Of a stretch of 64,000 bases of DNA, positions 54,178-63,068 are shown in pieces. Below the pieces are notes generated by a model. That model was not told the DNA's origin, made no database searches, and was given only the letters and a program-made list of their open reading frames with translations. The position numbers and the translations under genes were made by a program. Source of the DNA: Pseudomonas sp. v388 (lineage in GTDB: Bacteria; Pseudomonadota; Gammaproteobacteria; Pseudomonadales; Pseudomonadaceae); the NCBI RefSeq assembly GCF_003935425.1, contig NZ_RHQN01000001.1:434001-498000 (forward strand), given 5' to 3'. The number at the start of each line of letters is the position of its first letter. The stretch's first letter is position 1.

Positions 54178-54899
54178 TGAAAATCAAATTTGAGAAAATT
54201 GATCCAGTCCCTGACTACCCCGCTGGGACGAGCGCTTTAGCGTTGGCAGGGACAACATGGAGCTCCGGAAAGGTAGTCTTAAAGACATTCAAGGCTGAAA
54301 TTAAAAAATCTTTAAGACTGGCTCAAAAAGCCCAGTGCTGTTTTTGCCGAAGAACGTTGTTTGATGATTATGCAAGCCAGCTCGAACATTTCATCGATAA
54401 GGATGCGTACGCGGGCTATACCTACGAGATCCGTAATCTAGCGCTAAGCTGCGGCACCTGCAATGGCAGAAAGAACGGGCATTTCAAGACGTGGAGATAC
54501 CGTTTTGATCGCATGTTCGTTCCTGTAGGAGGCCCTCCTGTCCTTCGACTCCCGGTGCTGAAACCTAGCCTGGCTTCTGGGGCGCCCTACCCAACTAATC
54601 CTGACGATTTTCGCTGGGTGAATCCCTATGTGCATAACTACTCAGATCACATCCAGGTTGCCAAAAACTGGATTTTCAAAGGCATTACCCCCAAAGGCGT
54701 CAGAACAGTTCGAGGTGCCGGATTGAATGAAATCGAGGCGATCGAAGCACGGGCGCTTTCTGAGCGCCTGGAAAGCCGTGGTGGATGGCTGTCGCTGCTC
54801 GTCGGCGCGATGGCCGAACTCGACGCGCACCGAGCGCGAGAAGTGTCTGATGCTGTTGTGAAAGTCATCAAGCGGCGCAGGCGAGCAGGTAAGCTCTGA
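54177..54899 (+). CDS. ptuB: Septu system HNH nuclease PtuB
   Basis: 240 residues; the ATG at 54177 uses the last A of the ptuA stop. HNH motif with zinc cysteines: CCFCRRTLFDDYASQLEHF near residues 55-73 (the EHF is the first active His), then LSCGTCNGRKNGHF near 95-108. Length and layout fit PtuB (200-260 residues). It cleaves DNA when the PtuA filament or complex is activated; this is known for the family. The 252 bases after it contain no gene that I support. Confidence 0.88.
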   Translation: MKIKFEKIDPVPDYPAGTSALALAGTTWSSGKVVLKTFKAEIKKSLRLAQKAQCCFCRRTLFDDYASQLEHFIDKDAYAGYTYEIRNLALSCGTCNGRKNGHFKTWRYRFDRMFVPVGGPPVLRLPVLKPSLASGAPYPTNPDDFRWVNPYVHNYSDHIQVAKNWIFKGITPKGVRTVRGAGLNEIEAIEARALSERLESRGGWLSLLVGAMAELDAHRAREVSDAVVKVIKRRRRAGKL

Positions 54900-55151
54900 G
54901 GTTCGCTCATTTCTCTCTGGATCACGGGCGACGGGGCTGCTACCCGCTCCACATGCTGCGGGTACACCTCATCGTCTCAAAGCATGCAGACAATTCAGAC
55001 TTCGAGGTTCCAGACGATTTTGACTCGTTTGATTGGGTGCCGCGCGGTCAGATCTCTCCGTCAGCATCAAGGACAGGCGCTGATGAGCGTGCTTCCAGCT
55101 GGATGAAACTTCCTCACTGCTACCTAGATTGCTTGTGATCTGATCCATGAT

Positions 55152-56225
55152 TCATCTCCTGGGTCGTTTTGAGTTTTTTGCTTTCTCGTTGCCTTGCTGA
55201 TTTTCAACCTGAGGGGACGCCTTGCTTCCCTCTCCCGGAGCGGACTCTACAGGGCGAGCGCGCCGCAGTTGTTCGTTCTCGTTTTGCAGTGACGTGATCG
55301 TCGCTACGGTTTCTTGCTCTCTCAGCTCTGCTATAGCCGCTGCCTTGTGAAGCGCCTTAACTTCCTCACGCAGCGCGGAAATCTGCTCGTTGAGATGCTC
55401 AGCCACGCCAGCGGTCTTCGCCTCTCCTTGACGCAATGTCTCGACCTGGTTGTTGAGCGATTGAACCAGGGATTCCTGAGTGTGCAGGTGTTTGGCTTGC
55501 TGCCTGGCTTCCCCGAGCAGACGTTCGTTATCACGATTGAGCCGTGTCGATTCATCCTGTTTAACCGCAATCGTTTCTCGCAGCTTGCGCTGTTCGACCT
55601 GCATCTCATGCAGTTGAGACTCATGCTTACGGTGATCCTGATCTCGCTGTTCCTTCGCCGCCTCCCGATAGTGCTCTAAAGCGCCACGGGCCTGGACATG
55701 CTTTTCCTCCAGCGACTGAATGTGCTTGTCCTTCTCGACAACCAGAGCCTCGAGGTCGCTGCAGCGCTGGCGGAGACCAGCGTTTCGTGTCAGTTCAGCC
55801 TGTAGCGAGGATTGGGCGGTTGCGAGTTCGGCACTCTGCACCTCCAGCGCGGCATGTTGGGTCGCCGACTGACGCTCAACCTTCGCAAGCGCAGATGTGA
55901 GTTCGAGAATCTGGGCCTCGAGCCTCGTGCGCTCCAGCGCAAAGGCCGCGGTGGCTTCGGAGATGGCTTCCTGGCCCTCCTCCATAAGCTGATCCAGGAG
56001 TGTCTGCACCATCCCGCTGAGCGCTTCTCCCAAGCGTTCACGCGATGCGGGAGCAACTGCTGGGCTGGAACCTTCAAGCTCTTTTAGATACCGAGAGATC
56101 GTGGATTTGGAGCCTGTGTTTCCGAGCTCAACCCGCACGGCATCAATACTTGGATTGATTCCTCTAGCCAGCAGCGTCTGACGTGCTTTTTGCACAACAG
56201 CTTTATTGATTCCGCCTCTGGCCAT
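55152..56225 (-). CDS. KfrA/TnpT-like coiled-coil DNA-binding protein
   Basis: 357 residues, start with AGGAGGA before the ATG at 56225. Residues 1-55 are a KfrA_N-type HTH: MARGGINKAVVQKARQTLLA and GNTGSKSTISRYLKELEG. The rest, about 75-330, is one long coiled coil (EQRDQDHRKHESQLHEMQVE is typical), and the tail is low-complexity basic/polar. The gene is divergent from a tyrosine recombinase gene. In Tn4651-type Tn3-family elements the same divergent pair, TnpT (about 330 residues) and TnpS (about 320), resolves cointegrates. It is also found in islands. Confidence 0.75.
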   Translation of the reverse strand: MARGGINKAVVQKARQTLLARGINPSIDAVRVELGNTGSKSTISRYLKELEGSSPAVAPASRERLGEALSGMVQTLLDQLMEEGQEAISEATAAFALERTRLEAQILELTSALAKVERQSATQHAALEVQSAELATAQSSLQAELTRNAGLRQRCSDLEALVVEKDKHIQSLEEKHVQARGALEHYREAAKEQRDQDHRKHESQLHEMQVEQRKLRETIAVKQDESTRLNRDNERLLGEARQQAKHLHTQESLVQSLNNQVETLRQGEAKTAGVAEHLNEQISALREEVKALHKAAAIAELREQETVATITSLQNENEQLRRARPVESAPGEGSKASPQVENQQGNEKAKNSKRPRR

Positions 56226-56250
56226 CGATCCTCCTACGATTTCGTACTGT

Positions 56251-56278
56251 GTTACATGACATGTAAATACGTAACATG
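56251..56278. promoter_or_regulatory. Palindrome between divergent tnpT-like and tnpS-like genes
   Basis: TTACATG-A-CATGTAA at 56252-56266 is a perfect 7-base inverted repeat, and a further GTAACATG at 56271-56278 repeats the GTTACATG half-site at 56251-56258. It lies about 25-40 bases before the tnpT-like start. It fits either an operator for the KfrA-like protein or the core of a TnpS recombination (rst-like) site. Confidence 0.6.
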
Positions 56279-56418
56279 AAACGCAAATTTTACGCCGTTT
56301 GATCTTCGATTTCTAGAAGCACATAATAGAAGTTTATCGCCTCTTGATCGTTTTCCGCGCCTCGAAAGCGGCTCGATGGCGTACACGGGCGAAATGCGTC
56401 GACTTTGAGGACAAAACG

Positions 56419-57387
56419 GTGGAGAAGGCTGATCGGTACCTGAGCGCCGGTACTCGCGAGAACACGCGTAAAAGCTACCGTTCCGCGATCGAGCATTTCG
56501 AGGTGACTTGGGGTGGGTACCTACCCACTACCGGCGCAGGCATCGTTCGCTACTTGGCTGAGTATGCGGACAAGCTCTCCCTAAACACCCTAAAGCAACG
56601 CTTGGCAGCGCTTGCCCAATGGCACATCACTCAGGGTTTCCCTGATCCGACCAAGACGCCTGACGTGCGCCAGATGATCAAAGGGATCAGGGTTGTGCAC
56701 CCCGCCCAGGTCAAACAGGCTGCCCCGCTGCTCCTCGAGCACCTTGAGCAAGCAATCACCTGGCTTGAAAGAGAAGCTGCGGTTGCGGTTGAACGCGGGG
56801 ACTACAAGTCGCTGATCCGACACCGCCGATCGGTGGCGATCATCCTCATTGGGTTCTGGCGCGGTTTCCGGGGCGATGAGCTGGCCAGGCTGACGGTTGA
56901 GAACACCCAAGCCATCAGCAGTGAAGGCATCACCTTCTTCCTGCCCTACACCAAGGGTGACCGCCAGCATGAGGGAACGACATTCCAGACGCCGGCGCTC
57001 GCCATGCTCTGCCCAGTGGAGGCCTACATTAACTGGGTGACGGTAGCTGGGATCGCCAAAGGCCCTGTGTTTCAGCGGATTGATCGCTGGGGCAATCTGT
57101 CAGGCAAAGGCTTGCAGCCGCACAGCCTGATTCCGGTGCTGCGCCGGATTCTGAAAGAGGCCGGATTGCCTGGAGAACTCTATAGTAGCCACTCGCTGCG
57201 CCGCGGTTTCGCAACTTGGGCCTCGGCCAGTGGCTGGGACATCAAGGGGCTGATGAGCTATGTGGGCTGGAAGGATATGAAGTCCGCTCTGCGTTATGTA
57301 GATGCCACTGTTTCGTTCGGAGGGCTATCCATCACAGCACCCAAGATGGGAATCGGAGCGAATGCGCCTAAACCCCGTAGTGGCTGA
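56419..57387 (+). CDS. Tyrosine recombinase, TnpS-like
   Basis: 322 residues from the GTG at 56419 (GAGG eight bases upstream), a length equal to known TnpS; the frame runs back to a TTG at 56344. N-terminal SAM-like domain to about 95 (TRENTRKSYRSAIEHFEVTW; LKQRLAALAQWH). The catalytic domain has Arg in FWRGFRGDELARLTVEN near 160, then YTKGDRQHEG, the box HSLRRGFATWASASGW near 262-277 (HxxR) and MSYVGWKDMKSALRYVD with the Tyr nucleophile near 299. All catalytic residues look intact. No Tn3-type TnpA is present in the window. Confidence 0.82.
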   Translation: MEKADRYLSAGTRENTRKSYRSAIEHFEVTWGGYLPTTGAGIVRYLAEYADKLSLNTLKQRLAALAQWHITQGFPDPTKTPDVRQMIKGIRVVHPAQVKQAAPLLLEHLEQAITWLEREAAVAVERGDYKSLIRHRRSVAIILIGFWRGFRGDELARLTVENTQAISSEGITFFLPYTKGDRQHEGTTFQTPALAMLCPVEAYINWVTVAGIAKGPVFQRIDRWGNLSGKGLQPHSLIPVLRRILKEAGLPGELYSSHSLRRGFATWASASGWDIKGLMSYVGWKDMKSALRYVDATVSFGGLSITAPKMGIGANAPKPRSG

Positions 57388-57538
57388 TGACGCATCAGCC
57401 CCTAGTTACGTAGCCTTGATCGGCCCATCTCGGCAGAAGGTTTGGATGAGTTCGGGTTGGCGGGAAACAAGAACCCCCTGAGCGGCTCGGTTTTGGTTGC
57501 CGCCGCTCCCAGACTCAAAAAACCATGGCTATGGTTGG

Positions 57539-58819
57539 CTACTCATAGGTTTCAAGGGGGAGTTCAACATCAACCGGTAGCTCGGACAAGGCTCGCGTAA
57601 TCGTCGAGGTGGAGATTCCAGCAAAAAATTGCACTTGGGGACGTTCAGGATCGTATCTATCCTCTGTGACGATCCCTAGGATGTGGCCCGTTCGAGCAAC
57701 GATAGGCCCGCCACTATTCCCAGGGCGAGCAATCGCAGAATAGAGGAACACCTGCCTACGTTGATAATCTGCAATGCTTTCATTCACGACCTCACCTCCC
57801 TGAAGTATGAGTGGAGCTTCGCTAGACATGGGCACCGGGGGATACCCGAGCACGAAGAGCTGCTCCCCAATAACTGGATCTCGGAAACCAATGGTCGTGT
57901 CTGATTGCAAGCACGGCTCTTCGAACTCAACAACCCCGACGTCAATCGTTGGATGTTGATAGGTACACCTAACGGCGCAATCACGTCCTTTGACATGTTG
58001 AATAGGCCGCACGTCCATGTCACCAATGACATGCGCACATGTGAGCACGTGTCGATCAGAAATGATCCAGCCCGTCCCGCCGCGCTCTTGACCGTCGTTG
58101 TCCCCGATCAGGTGGACGGTGTGCGGGCCGAAATGCCAATACAGGTAATCTGGGCCGAGTGCAGGCGTTAGCCACGCATGTCCACTCTCCTCTCTTTTGC
58201 TTAAAAATTTCATTGTGTAATAAAACTTTGGAGCGGCCACGAAGGGCCCGTTTCCCATCGCAACAAGTATCCCTTCACGCTCCATCGCATCCAGAACGCC
58301 TTTCACTTGGGGAATAAACTGCATTGCGTTCGGGAATATGTTGGTCTGCTCCAAGTACGTCAAAAACTGTTGAACGGAAAACGGTCTTGTTTCGCCTGGC
58401 GTCTCGGGGGCTGCCAACGCATGACGGTTTTCGTCATAGCGCATGGGGCTAAAAAAAATTGAACGCATGCACTGCCATTGCTTGCCGGTTGGCGGCTTCC
58501 AACGGTTGAAGTTTGCGTCGAATTGGTGATGTGGATAAAGACATGGAGTCGTCGCTCGGAAGGTTTGAAATAGCTCATGCATCCCATGACCCGTCTTTTT
58601 TCCAACGTGCAAGCCAGTACGCTTATTTCGTCTGCAATGGGGTGGATGCCGGTCAGCGGGTACAAGGTTATGCGGGAGGTCAACTAGACTAGGAATGGTG
58701 GCGTATTCCACGACACGAGTGGTAGCGAAATCGCCTTGGCTGCGTATGTTGCCGCGATACGCCCCTCCCCTGCCCATTGAAAAAGTCGCCTGGACTCCGT
58801 TAGGCGGAGCGCCTTGCAT
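57539..58819 (-). CDS. Trypsin-like serine protease with unique N-terminal domain
   Basis: About 426 residues from the ATG at 58819 (GTG at 58825 is the alternative). Residues 1-230 are not recognised; they include Cys-rich/basic parts and a TRPFSVQQFLTYLEQTNIFP segment. Residues about 240-410 are a chymotrypsin-fold protease: TGWIISDRHVLTCAHV (His near 263), TIDVGVVEF (Asp near 292) and ARPGNSGGPIVARTGH (Ser near 369). No signal peptide, so it acts in the cytoplasm. Trypsin-like proteases act as effectors or regulators in several defence systems. It lies alone between the recombinase gene and the pPIWI-RE operon, opposite in strand. Confidence 0.8.
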   Translation of the reverse strand: MQGAPPNGVQATFSMGRGGAYRGNIRSQGDFATTRVVEYATIPSLVDLPHNLVPADRHPPHCRRNKRTGLHVGKKTGHGMHELFQTFRATTPCLYPHHQFDANFNRWKPPTGKQWQCMRSIFFSPMRYDENRHALAAPETPGETRPFSVQQFLTYLEQTNIFPNAMQFIPQVKGVLDAMEREGILVAMGNGPFVAAPKFYYTMKFLSKREESGHAWLTPALGPDYLYWHFGPHTVHLIGDNDGQERGGTGWIISDRHVLTCAHVIGDMDVRPIQHVKGRDCAVRCTYQHPTIDVGVVEFEEPCLQSDTTIGFRDPVIGEQLFVLGYPPVPMSSEAPLILQGGEVVNESIADYQRRQVFLYSAIARPGNSGGPIVARTGHILGIVTEDRYDPERPQVQFFAGISTSTITRALSELPVDVELPLETYE

Positions 58820-58917
58820 TATCACGAATATTGAACCAGCCTCATTGTCGGCATTTTAACCGCAAAACCTGAGGCGCATGGCTCATTTGCGTTGTGTGCG
58901 CGCATTTCGGAGGGCCC

Positions 58918-59952
58918 ATGGTTCCGATCGAAAGCGACGCTCAGCGACTGATGAGCGTATTGGTCAAGGCTACCCAACTCGACGCATCGATGGTCGTTGA
59001 ACGCCATGCACTTCTTCGCCAGGTCAGTGCCATTTTGTGGTGGCTGAACCCGGATCAGCCTGCCTTGGGCATCGCCGCCCTCACCCGCTGCCTGAGCTTA
59101 CCTATCGAGAAATGGATCGACGCCCGATACCGAAACGGCTTTGAAGGTTGCCTCGAGGTTGACGGCGTACCCAGCGTCCTTTGCGACGATATTGCACTGG
59201 AATACGATCGACGCCTGGGTTGGGAACGCGTTCAGGCAATGGTCGAGGACGTCAGAGAACGTTGCAAGCTACGTCCACACGGAGACAACGAATACCGGGC
59301 ATTCCGCCTTTTTCTCTGTGAACACGCCCACATCCATGCCAGCGAGGCGACGGATTTTCTAATGGAGCTGGGCGTTCAGTTCCGTTATGCCTTCGAGGAA
59401 ATTCCCGAGCACCTCATAAAGGCCGGCAAGATCTACCCGTGCCCGAGTTGTGGTTGGCCCATGCAGATTCACCGCACAGAGGTATGCTGCGGCGCTCAGT
59501 GGTGTGAAAAAAACGTAGGTCTTTGCCGCTGGATGGGTGGTGAGCTGTATCGGATTGATACCGGTAAAGCGGTGCCTGGCGTCGCGGCTGAAAATAGGTA
59601 CCGCCTGAATACCGCGTTATGGAAATTCACCCTGATTCCGGGAATTCTCGAGCGCAGATTGCATGATAGGATCGCAAAGCTGGGGCTTACGCCCACGCTT
59701 TGGCCAGAGGTTGATCGGGCGGATGTGAAGGTATGCGTGGGTGACCAGGAAATATGGCTGGACGCCAAGGTATGGAGATCTCCCTCGATGCTGGGGTACC
59801 ACCTGGCCTCCAGTGAACCGAATGGCTCCTGGATCGTGATACCTGATTATCAGGCGGACTATGTAGCCTCCCTGCGTGAGCAATGCGATCCACGCGTAAT
59901 CCTCACTGAATCTCAGTGCCACAGTCGAATCAGCCGCTTATGCCGACGCTAA
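58918..59952 (+). CDS. pPIWI-RE system REase-fold protein
   Basis: 344 residues from the ATG at 58918 (GGAGGG upstream). N-terminal helical part to about 165; a zinc-binding segment CPSCGWPM near 175 and CCGAQWC near 189; then a PD-(D/E)xK nuclease core: WPEVDRADVKVCVGDQEIWLDAKVW, whose Asp near 268 and DAK near 279 are the expected D and ExK-like residues. The shape, and the next two genes (DinG-like helicase and PIWI-RE protein), match the REase component of the pPIWI-RE system described by Burroughs, Aravind and colleagues. It overlaps the helicase by 13 bases. Confidence 0.82.
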   Translation: MVPIESDAQRLMSVLVKATQLDASMVVERHALLRQVSAILWWLNPDQPALGIAALTRCLSLPIEKWIDARYRNGFEGCLEVDGVPSVLCDDIALEYDRRLGWERVQAMVEDVRERCKLRPHGDNEYRAFRLFLCEHAHIHASEATDFLMELGVQFRYAFEEIPEHLIKAGKIYPCPSCGWPMQIHRTEVCCGAQWCEKNVGLCRWMGGELYRIDTGKAVPGVAAENRYRLNTALWKFTLIPGILERRLHDRIAKLGLTPTLWPEVDRADVKVCVGDQEIWLDAKVWRSPSMLGYHLASSEPNGSWIVIPDYQADYVASLREQCDPRVILTESQCHSRISRLCRR

Positions 59953-62900
59953 CTGAGAACGCGCCCAACCTGGCGCTTGCCCTTGCCGTCAAACACATCA
60001 GCAAGGAGCCCATGCTCGCTGACGCCGAAGCCTTGATCACCGGGCGTCCTCATCTTTGGCTCGGCTGGGAAACCGCGACGCCCACTGCCCGTGGGCAGGT
60101 GATACAGCTCATCAAATGGCGTCCATATGACCTCAATTTCAGCGGCAATTTTATTGGCCAAGCCAGCAAGTTGTTGACGTCATCGAAAGGGGCGTTTCGG
60201 ATCGCAGAGGGTGTAACCCAGCCAGGGCTTCCATTTGGGCCAGCGATCAGGGAAAGAGATTTCTACTGCCTGAAGCCTGGATTCGATCTGGACGGGCTGA
60301 TCGAGGAGTTGCTGGCCGCGGTGAAACAACCTCCGACGGCGTCGTCGACCCAGGCCTTCCCGCCCACTGGCGCGCTGAAGCTTCGGGAGCAAACATCTGA
60401 CGGGTATCGCACCTTCGTCATCCCGGAGGAGCTTCGACCACGGCTTGATAACCCAGATGCCAAACTGGAACTCCATGATGCTCCTCACCAGCCGTTGTTT
60501 CGCTGGGACTGGCATGTCCTCCATGACCTCGCCACCCGGCTCGACGAGCAAGCGGCAGATCAGTCGCTCGGATTGCATGCCAGCCACCGGACGTCCCTTG
60601 CGAACATTGTCCCTGAAAATGGCTTCATGGAAGCGGCTTCGGGCGTTTTTTACCGCGTCAATGCACCCACCGGTTCCGGCAAAAGCGTAGGGGTGAAACT
60701 GATGGCAATCACCAGTGCGCTGGAGGGGCATCGGGTCGTGATTGCTGTCCCGACGCTTACCGATGTCCGCAACACCGTTGAAGAGCTGAAGCGGGAGGCT
60801 GCGGTTGTTGGGCCAAATTTGCAGATCGCCCCTCTGCACTCTCAGCGAAAAATTGCACAAGCGGGCGCTCATTACATCTCGAAAGGTCGGGATGACCATC
60901 CCTATGAATACCGGTGTTTATTGGATTATTGCGCAACGGATGACTCCACAAGCGTTGCTGACGATGAACCCTGTTTCAACCTTCACATAACGGGCGTGAA
61001 AGAGGGCGAGGAGAATGTCAAAAGGCTGCGCGTGTGCCCACTTATCGGGCAGTGTGGCAAGCGCACCATGCTTGAGCAGGCGCTTTCAGCTGACATTGTT
61101 GTCGTTAACCATCACGCCCTGATCTCCAGCACAACTCGCATCCCCATCGCCGGCGATGGCGCTTCCACCCGAAGCATCCTCGAGTTGTTGCTGCGATCAT
61201 CCCCCTTGTTCCTCATTGATGAAATCGACGGACTTCTCCAGAGCGCAATCGACACCAGCAAGTTCGAGCTGCCACTGAGCAACCATCACGAGCACAGCAG
61301 CCTGGCGGAGCTTTACCTCGAAGTGTTCGGCAAAGACAGCATTCCCGACCTGGATGACAGCGTGCTGTTTAGGGTGCAGCGAGCCTGCCCTGCTGTGATC
61401 ATGAATACCACGCGGCTGCTGCGTTTGGCGCGAAACGAAAAGCACCTGCCATGGCCAAATCGCGAAACGGTCTGGGAACGCGCGGATGACCTGATGATCA
61501 GTGAGGGTCTGGCTGTCCCTGTTGAGTCTCTTGACGCCGTTTGCGGCTTTAACGAAGACCCCATCCCGGAACACCTCCATGACCTGCAGGCGCTGCTAAG
61601 GACGTTTTCGAGGAACAATCCTCAACCTGGGCCAGAAGAGGTCTCGTTGGGCATAAAACTGGCGCTCAATGAGCTGGGCACAACGAAGAAACTAGGCAAA
61701 CACCTCAGCGAAGACCAGGCTGGGCGGCTCAAGGCTGCGCTGATCTTGAGGGCCAGCTTGCACTACATCGAGGAGAGCCTTCGCACGTTGTATGCCGACA
61801 TCCCTGCGCTGGTGCGCGCCAAGGTACTCTCTGCATTGAAGGTGCAACAGGATCTGGCGGGCTCCGCTCCGTTCAGCCCAACGCCTCTGGGCCCACTTCA
61901 ACGGGTCGTCTACGGGTTCAAACGCAAACGTACGGGGCGGGGCATGTGGTCGCTCCAGGTCGTGGCTATGTGCGGTGATCCGCATCGCACGCTGCAATTT
62001 CTGCCAAACCTGACCTCACAGATTTTTGCCAACGTCGATCGCACCTTTATCGGATTCAGCGCGACAGCCTTTTTTCCTGGCGCCAGCAGCTTCGATTTGA
62101 AAGCAAAAACGCTTGTGGATGTTCCTGATGCGAAGGGGAACATCGTCTTTGAAGATGTACCCGTCAGTGTTCATGTCTCGGGTTCAGACCTGGATAACCG
62201 GCTTGAAAATGTACGTGCTTTGGGCCAGGAGATCTGGCCGTGGCTTGACGCCAAGCTTGAGGCTCTTCGGCTGGACGACACGACCAAGGAGCGTGCTCGA
62301 TTACTTCTGGTGACAGGGAGCGATGCAGAGGCCGAAGAGCTGGCGTCCACCCTATATGAGGTCAGTGGGGGATCGAAGCGAATCGGATGGTTCAGGGGCG
62401 GGAAAAAGGCTGACCGACAGGATCGGCTGCCACGTGAGCAGCGGATGACGTATGACGATTTGGCCAATTTTGCTGCTGGCCCAGGCGCGCAGATGGAGTT
62501 GCTCGACAGCTCCATCTATCCAATGGCTCGCGGACATAACATGGTCACTGACCAAGGAAAATCTGCGTTGGGCGGAGTCGTTGTTTGCGTAAGGCCCATG
62601 CCTTCTTCGGATCAGCCGAGCAATAATTTGGCCCACCTCTGCTACATCGTGGGTGATCAGCTACTCCCCAATGTCAGCCCTGGGTTGGCGCTCATGGAGG
62701 AGAGGGCGTTGGCGAACAAGACACTCAATGGAATTCGTACATCGCCGCCCTACTTCAGCCGCCAACCCAAGGCGATTCGTCACTTCACCATCATGAACGT
62801 CCTAGTCACACTGACGCAGTTGGTGGGACGCGCACGTCGAGGCGGAACTCCGGTCACCTGCTATCTCGCCGACGCCGCATTTTTTGACAACCGTACGACG

Positions 62901-63068
62901 TGGGCGCAGCTGTTGGCTGGCACGATCAAGACTCTCGAGGACGCCGGCCAGTGGCCTGAATTCTCGCGTCATCACGCGGGGCTTGTTGAGGCCATGCAGC
63001 TGTACATCGAAAAATCTGAAAATGACTCTGGTCGGAGATATCACGATGAGCCTTCAGCTGAGGACTAA
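59940..63068 (+). CDS. pPIWI-RE system DinG/XPD-like helicase
   Basis: 1042 residues from the ATG at 59940 (GTG at 59916 is an alternative). Walker A NAPTGSGKSVGVKLM near 241, Walker B with LIDEIDG near 423 (DEID instead of DEAH), and motif VI LTQLVGRARRGG near 961. Cysteines between the first motifs (YRCLLDYC near 323; EPC near 342; CPLIGQC near 366) have the spacing of the 4Fe-4S domain of XPD/DinG. It probably unwinds DNA or a DNA-RNA hybrid for the PIWI and REase partners. It overlaps the next gene by 23 bases. Confidence 0.87.
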   Translation: MPTLTENAPNLALALAVKHISKEPMLADAEALITGRPHLWLGWETATPTARGQVIQLIKWRPYDLNFSGNFIGQASKLLTSSKGAFRIAEGVTQPGLPFGPAIRERDFYCLKPGFDLDGLIEELLAAVKQPPTASSTQAFPPTGALKLREQTSDGYRTFVIPEELRPRLDNPDAKLELHDAPHQPLFRWDWHVLHDLATRLDEQAADQSLGLHASHRTSLANIVPENGFMEAASGVFYRVNAPTGSGKSVGVKLMAITSALEGHRVVIAVPTLTDVRNTVEELKREAAVVGPNLQIAPLHSQRKIAQAGAHYISKGRDDHPYEYRCLLDYCATDDSTSVADDEPCFNLHITGVKEGEENVKRLRVCPLIGQCGKRTMLEQALSADIVVVNHHALISSTTRIPIAGDGASTRSILELLLRSSPLFLIDEIDGLLQSAIDTSKFELPLSNHHEHSSLAELYLEVFGKDSIPDLDDSVLFRVQRACPAVIMNTTRLLRLARNEKHLPWPNRETVWERADDLMISEGLAVPVESLDAVCGFNEDPIPEHLHDLQALLRTFSRNNPQPGPEEVSLGIKLALNELGTTKKLGKHLSEDQAGRLKAALILRASLHYIEESLRTLYADIPALVRAKVLSALKVQQDLAGSAPFSPTPLGPLQRVVYGFKRKRTGRGMWSLQVVAMCGDPHRTLQFLPNLTSQIFANVDRTFIGFSATAFFPGASSFDLKAKTLVDVPDAKGNIVFEDVPVSVHVSGSDLDNRLENVRALGQEIWPWLDAKLEALRLDDTTKERARLLLVTGSDAEAEELASTLYEVSGGSKRIGWFRGGKKADRQDRLPREQRMTYDDLANFAAGPGAQMELLDSSIYPMARGHNMVTDQGKSALGGVVVCVRPMPSSDQPSNNLAHLCYIVGDQLLPNVSPGLALMEERALANKTLNGIRTSPPYFSRQPKAIRHFTIMNVLVTLTQLVGRARRGGTPVTCYLADAAFFDNRTTWAQLLAGTIKTLEDAGQWPEFSRHHAGLVEAMQLYIEKSENDSGRRYHDEPSAED

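Noticed and set aside
54953-55138. Small plus-strand frame behind ptuB (61 codons)
   Set aside because: No ribosome site and no family; probably chance reading.
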